DNA of 64,000 nucleotides from positions 270,554-334,553 of the forward strand of contig NZ_MSZX01000002.1 in the NCBI RefSeq assembly GCF_002021565.1. Reading direction: 5' to 3'. Positions 54,004 through 59,683 of the stretch are shown here, piece after piece; position 1 is the first letter of the stretch, and each line of letters starts with the position of its first letter. Both the position numbers and the translations under genes were made by a program. The notes below the pieces were generated by a model. The model was not told the origin of the DNA, ran no database searches, and was given only the letters and a program-made list of their open reading frames with translations. This DNA comes from Paenibacillus selenitireducens (GTDB taxonomy: Bacteria > Bacillota > Bacilli > Paenibacillales > Paenibacillaceae).

Positions 54004-55524
54004 ATGAAAGGGAAAAAATTAGTCAAAATGGCGGTTCCGCTGATGCTCACATTCGGTCTCATCGCAGGGTGCGGCGGCGGAGGTTCAAGCAGTGGCACGG
54101 GGACTGACAGCGGAAAGGAGGCGGACGGTCCGACGCCGATCAGCTTCACGACGATTCTTTATGGAGAACCGCCGGATTTTAACGGTCCCTTTTTCAAGGA
54201 AGTGGAAAAGCGGACGAACACCAAGCTGGACATTAAAGCAATACCGGCTTCGAGCTATAACGATAAGTTCAATCTGGCGCTTTCCTCGAACGAGTTGACT
54301 GACATCACGCTCATTGAGGACCCTACAGGGGCAACGACCGTAAACGCGATCCGGCAGGGCGCTTTTGTGGATCTGACCCCGCTGTTGGGCGATTTCGAGA
54401 AGTATCCTAACTTGGCCAAAATTCCTAAAGATATTTGGGAGAACTCCAAGGTAGACGGTAAAATTTATGGCGTTCCTCGTCCACGCTCGATAGCTGACCA
54501 TACGATTTATATCCGCAAAGACTGGCTCGATAAGCTGAACCTGAAAATGCCGACGACGACCGACGAGTTCTACGATGTGATGAAAGCGTTCGTCGAGCAG
54601 GATCCGGACGGCAACGGCAAAGCGGATACGATCGGTTATGCCGGTCTCGGTCCAGGGATGTCCATTGTCGGTCCTCAGCTATCCGTTGCGTTCGGCGCAT
54701 ATAAGCCGACGTTCGAAGGCGATAATATGCTGCTGACCTGGATGACCAAAGGGTATCGTGACTATTTGGAATATGCGCATAAAATGTATGCGATCAAGGC
54801 ATTGCCGCAGGAGTATTCTGTGTTGAAGGAAGACAAGCTCTCGACAGCTGGTAAGGTCGGGGCACCGGCCAGTAACTTCTTGAATTTGTGGAAGTATCTG
54901 GAGGATACGAAGAAGGCCGATCCGAAGGCGGAGCTTGTCAATGTGCCGCCGCTTAAAGGCCCGGACGGGTATGCGAGCATCAAATTTTCTGGCTATTACG
55001 GTATCCTGGGCATTTCCGCCAAAACGCCGAAGGACAAGATCGAGAAGTTGCTGCAATACTTGGATCAAGCGGCCTCTCCGGAGATCGTTGATCTGAGCGT
55101 TAATGGCATTGAAGGTATTCACTATACGAAAGAGAACGGTAAGGTGAAAGTGAACGAAGAAGCGAAGAAGAAAGATCCGTGGAGCAATGCTATAATCGTT
55201 GCGGGTATTTTCGATAAATACATCAAGGCTGTCAACCTGTCGGCACCGGATGAAGTGAATGAACAGCAGAAGAAAATGGTGGACGATTACATGGCTGTCG
55301 CAACGCCAGATCCGTTCCTTGGGCTAGTCTCCGATACGAACTCCAAGAGGGCCGCGGATTTGTTCAAAGACAGAGAGACCGTCATGACCAAAGTCGTAAC
55401 GGGTCAATCGCCGATTGAAGAGTGGGAAGCATACGTAAATAAAATGAAAGCCGATCCGGATGTGCAAAAAATCATGAAAGAGTTCGCCGACCAGTACAAA
55501 CTGAAGTATCCGGATAAAAAATAA
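54004..55524 (+). CDS. Extracellular solute-binding lipoprotein (sugar ABC transporter)
   Basis: The 506-residue protein has a lipoprotein signal (KLVKMAVPLMLTFGLIAGC, Cys about residue 23) and a low-complexity Gly/Ser linker. It is a family 1 binding fold with ISFTTILYGEPPDFNGPFFKEVEKRTNTKLDI-type order, YGVPRPRSIADHTIYIRKDWLDKL, and FYDVMKAFVEQDPDGNGKADTIGY. The DPDGNGKADT segment looks like a calcium loop common in this group. It would be anchored outside the membrane and deliver sugar to LplB/YtcP. Preceded by AGGAGGGG. Confidence 0.92.
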   Translation: MKGKKLVKMAVPLMLTFGLIAGCGGGGSSSGTGTDSGKEADGPTPISFTTILYGEPPDFNGPFFKEVEKRTNTKLDIKAIPASSYNDKFNLALSSNELTDITLIEDPTGATTVNAIRQGAFVDLTPLLGDFEKYPNLAKIPKDIWENSKVDGKIYGVPRPRSIADHTIYIRKDWLDKLNLKMPTTTDEFYDVMKAFVEQDPDGNGKADTIGYAGLGPGMSIVGPQLSVAFGAYKPTFEGDNMLLTWMTKGYRDYLEYAHKMYAIKALPQEYSVLKEDKLSTAGKVGAPASNFLNLWKYLEDTKKADPKAELVNVPPLKGPDGYASIKFSGYYGILGISAKTPKDKIEKLLQYLDQAASPEIVDLSVNGIEGIHYTKENGKVKVNEEAKKKDPWSNAIIVAGIFDKYIKAVNLSAPDEVNEQQKKMVDDYMAVATPDPFLGLVSDTNSKRAADLFKDRETVMTKVVTGQSPIEEWEAYVNKMKADPDVQKIMKEFADQYKLKYPDKK

Positions 55525-55538
55525 GTTAAGAGCATAAT

Positions 55539-55581
55539 CAAGCCGTGCGGTTGCTGAAGAGACCGGGCGGCTTGACTTTTT
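55539..55581 (+). terminator. Terminator of the ABC operon
   Basis: CAAGCCG (55539-55545) pairs with CGGCTTG (55568-55574), then ACTTTTTG. Confidence 0.7.
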
Positions 55582-55665
55582 GTATTTAAGGGAGCTGGTA
55601 AGGTAAGCAATTTGGACAGCCACAACATCATAGAATATACAAAATAGTATAGGGTGGTGTTTGTG

Positions 55666-55845
55666 ATGACGAGAGAACAATTACCTGAAGTACTGAAAGT
55701 AAGGCATATAAAAGAGTTTCTGAGTATCGGTAAAGATCAAGCTTATGAGTTGGTGCATTCGGGGGTGTTCCATTGTGTAAGGGTTGGAAAACGTATATTA
55801 GTCCCTCGAGAAGGATTTTTAAATTGGTATGATGGAAAAGCATAA
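55666..55845 (+). CDS. xis: Excisionase-type HTH_17 protein of element 2
   Basis: From ATG 55666 (after GGGTGGTG) the protein has 59 residues: LPEVLKVRHIKEFLSIGKDQAYELVHSGVFHCVRVGKRILVPREGFLNWYDG-like order is a complete winged HTH_17/MerR-like excisionase domain. The GKDQAYELV helix is the recognition helix. It lies 235 bases from the right att site, next to arm-like repeats, as expected for a recombination directionality factor working with integrase 2. Confidence 0.88.
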   Translation: MTREQLPEVLKVRHIKEFLSIGKDQAYELVHSGVFHCVRVGKRILVPREGFLNWYDGKA

Positions 55846-55888
55846 GTAAACTTGGAAGAGCAGGTATATTCTGCTCTTTCTTTCGTTA

Positions 55889-55938
55889 GTAGCACCAAAA
55901 ATAAAAAAACTAGTAATTTGGTGTTAAATGTGGTGCTA
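55889..55938 (+). repeat. Arm-type-like sites at the right end of element 2
   Basis: GTAGCACCAAA (inverted form), AATTTGGTGTTA (55915-55926) and GTGGTGCTAG share the TTTGGTGYTA motif with 48195-48214. Confidence 0.6.
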
Positions 55939-56079
55939 GAAATGCAAGGGTATCAAAGAATAGGAAAGGATAAGAAACGTTGATATATCTTTTTGCTGCC
56001 AATAAAAGTGTTGTTAAATCATGGTTTTACCGTATGCGAAAGCATAAGGAAGGATTATAGAAAATGTACAACCTTGACT

Positions 56080-56102
56080 ATTGAAGGGTAGCGACCATAA
56101 AA
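56080..56102 (+). other. attR of element 2 (first codons of gerE)
   Basis: Second copy of the 23-bp repeat. Here the right side runs directly into the GerE reading frame, so this copy holds the native gene continuation. Confidence 0.8.
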
Positions 56103-56176
56103 CGAAATTTTTATTGACGAATCGCGAGCGCGAAGTTTTCGAGCTGCTGGTGCAAGACAAAACTACGCCTTACTGA
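56081..56176 (+). pseudogene. gerE: gerE N-terminal part (29 codons), interrupted at both ends
   Basis: TTG 56081 opens a frame reading MKGSDHKTKFL then LTNREREVFELLVQDKTT. The second segment is nearly identical to the Bacillus GerE N-terminus (as I remember it, LTKREREVFELLVQDKTT). After ACG (56165-56167) the frame meets foreign DNA and stops at 56174-56176, 29 native codons in; GerE normally has about 74 and continues with its LuxR-type helix-turn-helix. No ribosome binding site precedes this copy: that lies at 25868-25876. GerE is the last mother-cell regulator, acting with sigma-K on spore coat genes. The missing C-terminal half was not found in the window. Confidence 0.88.
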
Positions 56177-57825
56177 TTGTGCCAAAAATCAGACCTGATA
56201 AAATTATACTTTAAAACGGGATAGATGATATGCTTTGACGGTGAGGATCCACGTCCCTTTTCTAGTCTCTCGATAACAACATGATCAAACACCTTACGTA
56301 ATAATGTGTTTTTTTCACCTCGATCCGTACAAGCATTATAAAGATCCAGAATCGTAGTCATGTTCTGCTTGACCAGATGGATATCAATCGTTTCTTCTCT
56401 TTCGTCCTCTTGTTGCTGTTCCCTTTGTTGAGATAATGTGTTAAGTCGTTCAAGTTCAGCATCAATTTCATTTTTTTGTTCCAAAAATAATTCATCATCA
56501 TATACACCACTTGCATGTTTGGATAGAGCAAATTTCAATCGGTGTTTTAGCTCTTTTTTTCTTCTCTCTATGTGCTGCGTAATATCTTCTTCCGTTTCTT
56601 TAGGGGGCAAATTCTTTTGCGCTGTTATGGCCTTTAGCTTCTCCTCAATCACATTGTCGTTATCGTCGATGTCCTTGAAGTATCTCAATACTTCAATTAA
56701 ATCTTCCACAATGGGGCGGTATTTAACAAACGTGCATCCAGCAGTAGAGCACCACAAGAGTTCTTTTTCATGGTAGGAGATTTCTCCATTCTTTTTTGTA
56801 TAGGGGCGGTTGCTGTATTGTCTGACCATTCTTTTCCCACATACTTTACATATCGTCAATCCAGAAAGCTCATAAGGAATAAACTCAGATTTCACCCGTG
56901 GAACATGAATGATTCTTTTATTCTGTAGTTTGTCTTGAGCTTGCTTCCAAGTCTCAGGATCAATAATTGAATCGTGTGCATCTTGAATAACGACACGCTC
57001 ATCCTCTGGACGTTCCACCGCTCGACCCTCAATTGTCATTGTACTTCTATATTTAAGCACGCCAATATAAACCTCATTCTGTAACATATAATCAATGCCC
57101 TCAGGCCGCCAATTCACTTTTCCTTGGGGACTAGGAATCCCAATCTTCCTTAGATGTGTAGCTATAGCACGGGATCGAACATCCCTGACTGTTCCATTCT
57201 TGGATTGAATCCCATTAATAAAGAGATCAAAGACAATACGTACTGTTTTCGCTTCTTCTTCATTAATTTCCAACTTCTTGGTTGTGCTATTTAATGAATA
57301 CCCGAAGGGAGATTTACCTGCCATCCATTGACCCGTCAGTGCTTTGTTAAAGCGACCACCCGTTAATCGTTCTCTCGTCATTTCAAATTCCTCGCGACTC
57401 ATGAAGAGTTCAAAACGAATTTGGCGTAAATCTGCTGGGTTCTTAGGGTCATAGACCTTCCAGGGTGTAATGATGTAAATGCGTCTTTCACACAGTAGAT
57501 CATAGATAATACCCATATCCGTGTACGATCCACGTCCCATCCGGGAGATTTCTTTTACTGCGATGGCCTGATATTTAGCAACTTTCAGATCTTCAATAAC
57601 GCCTTGAAAAACAGGACGCGTTGATATTTTATCACCGGATCCGATTTCTGCTTTTTGCTCATAAGGTATCCCTAATGGAGCTAATACGCGTTCCATTAAG
57701 TCCGCTTGGGATTTTAGAGTATCTTCCCCGGTCCTTCTTTCAAGCTCTAAGTCTTGTCTTGATTTCCGTAAATAATTAATAATGGAATCGATACCCAGAC
57801 TTTGAAGGTAATCCGAATTTAACAT
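56170..57825 (-). CDS. Large serine recombinase (SprA/SpoIVCA-like)
   Basis: Start at 57825 is preferred (AAAGGAACC upstream); the frame is open to 57843. The 551-residue protein has the resolvase catalytic domain (NYLRKSRQD with Ser22; AVKEISRMGRG). A recombinase domain (GKSPFGYSLN... GIPSPQGKVNWRPEGIDYMLQNEVYIGVLKY) and a zinc ribbon (LTICKVCGKRMVRQ...CSTAGCTF) with a long coiled coil (about 420-480) follow. This is the class that excises SPbeta from spsM and skin from sigK in B. subtilis. The stop codon lies within 5 bases of the point where gerE is cut, so its att site is there. Confidence 0.93.
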   Translation of the reverse strand: MLNSDYLQSLGIDSIINYLRKSRQDLELERRTGEDTLKSQADLMERVLAPLGIPYEQKAEIGSGDKISTRPVFQGVIEDLKVAKYQAIAVKEISRMGRGSYTDMGIIYDLLCERRIYIITPWKVYDPKNPADLRQIRFELFMSREEFEMTRERLTGGRFNKALTGQWMAGKSPFGYSLNSTTKKLEINEEEAKTVRIVFDLFINGIQSKNGTVRDVRSRAIATHLRKIGIPSPQGKVNWRPEGIDYMLQNEVYIGVLKYRSTMTIEGRAVERPEDERVVIQDAHDSIIDPETWKQAQDKLQNKRIIHVPRVKSEFIPYELSGLTICKVCGKRMVRQYSNRPYTKKNGEISYHEKELLWCSTAGCTFVKYRPIVEDLIEVLRYFKDIDDNDNVIEEKLKAITAQKNLPPKETEEDITQHIERRKKELKHRLKFALSKHASGVYDDELFLEQKNEIDAELERLNTLSQQREQQQEDEREETIDIHLVKQNMTTILDLYNACTDRGEKNTLLRKVFDHVVIERLEKGRGSSPSKHIIYPVLKYNFIRSDFWHNQ

Positions 57826-57844
57826 GACAAAGGTTCCTTTCATT

Positions 57845-57871
57845 TTTTGGTATATATGTTTGGTATGTACT
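57845..57871 (-). promoter_or_regulatory. Direct repeat upstream of the serine recombinase
   Basis: TTTGGTATATATG and TTTGGTATGTAC stand in tandem 20-46 bases before the proposed start. Could be an operator; no match to a known regulator. Confidence 0.3.
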
Positions 57872-57971
57872 AAAAATTATAACCGATTATGGGGTGATAA
57901 TATACCGAATCAAGTTGTATTTTATAAAGTCAAATTCAATTGTTTCACACGGATCGCGGAAGCGAGTTAAA

Positions 57972-58241
57972 AACAAGCTCATCGATGAGACACTGACTGC
58001 CTTCAACATCGGCCGTTCTTTGAGCATGAAAGGCTGCCCATACGATAATGCAGTTGCAGAAGCTACCTTCAAAATTTTAAAAACGGAGCTTGTTAAACAG
58101 AAGACTTTTCATAGCATGGAGCATTTAAAGCTTGAACTGGATGATTATATTAATTGGTTTAACCACCCTCGTGTTCACGGAACTTTAGGTTATTTAAGTC
58201 CAGTTGAGTTCAAGAAGAAAGCCCTTAAAAAAGTAGTCTGA
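57972..58241 (+). pseudogene. IS3-family (IS150 group) transposase C-terminal fragment
   Basis: About 90 codons read LIDETLTAFNIGRSLSMKGCPYDNAVAEATFKILKTEL and FNHPRVHGTLGYLSPVEFKKK. This is the end of the rve integrase core, including the last catalytic Glu, and the usual C-terminus. ORF A and most of ORF B are missing, so it is a dead remnant. The frame extends to 57894 but that part is not transposase-like. Confidence 0.88.
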
Positions 58242-58256
58242 TTTTGTGTTGACATT

Positions 58257-58312
58257 CCAACCCTCCAAGGGCGGCGTGGAGAATGCGTGCAGTATATGGA
58301 ATAATATAGGGA
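58257..58312 (+). repeat. Remnant of an IS110-like right end
   Basis: CCTCC...GTGGAGAATGCGTGCAGTA here resembles CCTCC...GTGGAGTATGCGTGCAGTA at 63920-63952 beyond the IS110 fragment. Rest of 58242-58615 is non-coding apart from the hairpin at 58473. Confidence 0.5.
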
Positions 58313-58472
58313 TTTAATCTCCTCTTATATTTCCTTGTGCCTTCATGTTGCTCGGGTCTATTATGAGGTCCCTCTTCCAATCATTCTTTTCTTCTAGCAA
58401 GGGTGAAATCCTGTGAATAAGTGAGCATTCGTGTGAAAACTATATCGAACCGAGGGAGTTAAATAGATTAGG

Positions 58473-58523
58473 ACCTCCCATATGAAGCAAAACTAGATTT
58501 AATAGCTCTTATGGGAGGTTTTA
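58473..58523 (+). terminator. Terminator-like hairpin
   Basis: ACCTCCCATA (58473-58482) pairs exactly with TATGGGAGGT (58510-58519) across a 27-base loop, then TTTTA. Which transcript it ends is unclear. Confidence 0.55.
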
Positions 58524-58615
58524 TTTATCAAGTTCGATCAATTGTCGGCATAGAAAGATAGCGCCCCTTATCGGGGCGGATACCCCATAAAAACCTTATT
58601 TAAGGAGCGATAGAC

Positions 58616-58795
58616 ATGAAGACTACCGAGAAGTACATTGCACAAATCCAGGAGGACGGGAAAGCAATTGTTCCTATTAAAGTGGCTGAAGAAGTCTCAC
58701 AGTGGCTTGAGCTCAAGCATTATGTGTTGAAAATATCAGAGGGAAAAAGGCTAATTGAATTGGATTTGCCTGAAGAGAAAGCGAAGGGAGACTAA
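58616..58795 (+). CDS. Small 59-residue protein of unknown function
   Basis: The ATG follows TAAGGAGCG, and a clean terminator follows the stop, so this is a real monocistronic gene. The product (MKTTEKYIAQIQEDGKAIVP... LELKHYVLKISEGKRLIELD) is acidic and looks like alternating beta and alpha, perhaps AbrB-like, but I do not recognise it. Its size is close to SprB, the 58-residue directionality factor of the SPbeta recombinase. It lies 0.8 kb from the serine recombinase gene. That role is a guess. Confidence 0.6.
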   Translation: MKTTEKYIAQIQEDGKAIVPIKVAEEVSQWLELKHYVLKISEGKRLIELDLPEEKAKGD

Positions 58796-58812
58796 AAAAG
58801 TCTCCTTTTTTT
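58787..58812 (+). terminator. Terminator of the small ORF
   Basis: GGAGACT pairs with AGTCTCC around an A-rich loop overlapping the stop codon, then seven T. From 58813 to 59050 I see no gene. Confidence 0.85.
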
Positions 58813-59050
58813 GTGAAACCGAAAGGCATTGTAGCTACCTCCTACGTCGGTTCCCTCGGATAAAAGCGCGGCCGCCACGTGGAACACGTTCCTCACTAAC
58901 TCCCATCGCGATCAAGTGACCGCCTGTCGTTTCTTGCAAATTTATTTTACTGGAAGTATAATAGCAAGTCTGAGTGACCGAAATTCACAATTAGTTCTGT
59001 ATTTCTAGAACCTGATCGTAATCGTCTCTTTGCAGAAAGGAGGAATCCGT

Positions 59051-59644
59051 ATGATCGTAGATCGAAGAACGAGGATTATAGAGGCAGCAACACAGTCATT
59101 TTCATTATATGGTTATAAGGGCAGCACAATGGATCAGATTGCGAGACTTGCTCATGTGGGCAAGGGGACGATTTATCGTTTTTTCCCAACGAAAGAAGAG
59201 CTGCTGGAAGCCATTATGGATAGATTCATTCAAGACATACTGGAGGTTGCACAGTCATCCGTTCAGGCAGGGAGAACCTTCATAGAGAACTTGCACCGTA
59301 CTCTGCACAATGTGTTGGAATTCCGATCCAAGCATGAGATGATGGTTATTCTCTCACACGAGATGCGGGAGATGGGGACCGAGATTGTGATGTCTGAGAT
59401 GAGCAAGGTGGAAGATGCGCTTCAGCACTTTGTGAAAGAGCAGGTAGAACTAGCTATTGATTCAGGCGAGCTGCAGAGTTGTGATGCCGAACTGACTGCT
59501 TTCCTATTTATTAAGACCTACGCAGCGCTTGTCGTGGAATGGCCGAAGCGTGCGAAGGCTATCCATCAGGATCAAATTTCTCATTTGCTTGAATTCTATT
59601 TGCTGAATGGGGCAGCTCAGAAGGGGATTGCTAGAATTGGATAA
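59051..59644 (+). CDS. TetR-family regulator
   Basis: The ATG at 59051 follows AAAGGAGG (197 residues). The N-terminal HTH is RTRIIEAATQSFSLYGYKGSTMDQIARLAHVGKGTIYRFFPTKEELLEAIM in order, a textbook TetR domain. The C-terminal half (about 60-197) is the helical ligand-binding domain. It sits 39 bases before the YhgE/Pip gene, so it likely controls that gene and itself. Confidence 0.93.
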   Translation: MIVDRRTRIIEAATQSFSLYGYKGSTMDQIARLAHVGKGTIYRFFPTKEELLEAIMDRFIQDILEVAQSSVQAGRTFIENLHRTLHNVLEFRSKHEMMVILSHEMREMGTEIVMSEMSKVEDALQHFVKEQVELAIDSGELQSCDAELTAFLFIKTYAALVVEWPKRAKAIHQDQISHLLEFYLLNGAAQKGIARIG

Positions 59645-59683
59645 CGCATTACATTTTATAAGTAGAACGGTGGTGGCAGTGGG

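Larger units (their letters stand above)
48116..56102 (+). mobile_element. Element 2: 8.0-kb integrase element carrying a sugar ABC uptake operon
   Basis: It is bounded by the 23-bp direct repeats at 48116 and 56080. Integrase at the left end and excisionase at the right end, with arm-like AATTTGGTGTTA repeats just inside both ends (48203-48214, 55915-55926). The cargo is an AraC regulator, two permeases and a binding lipoprotein. The cargo is visibly richer in G and C than the A/T-rich ends, suggesting separate origin. Confidence 0.8.
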
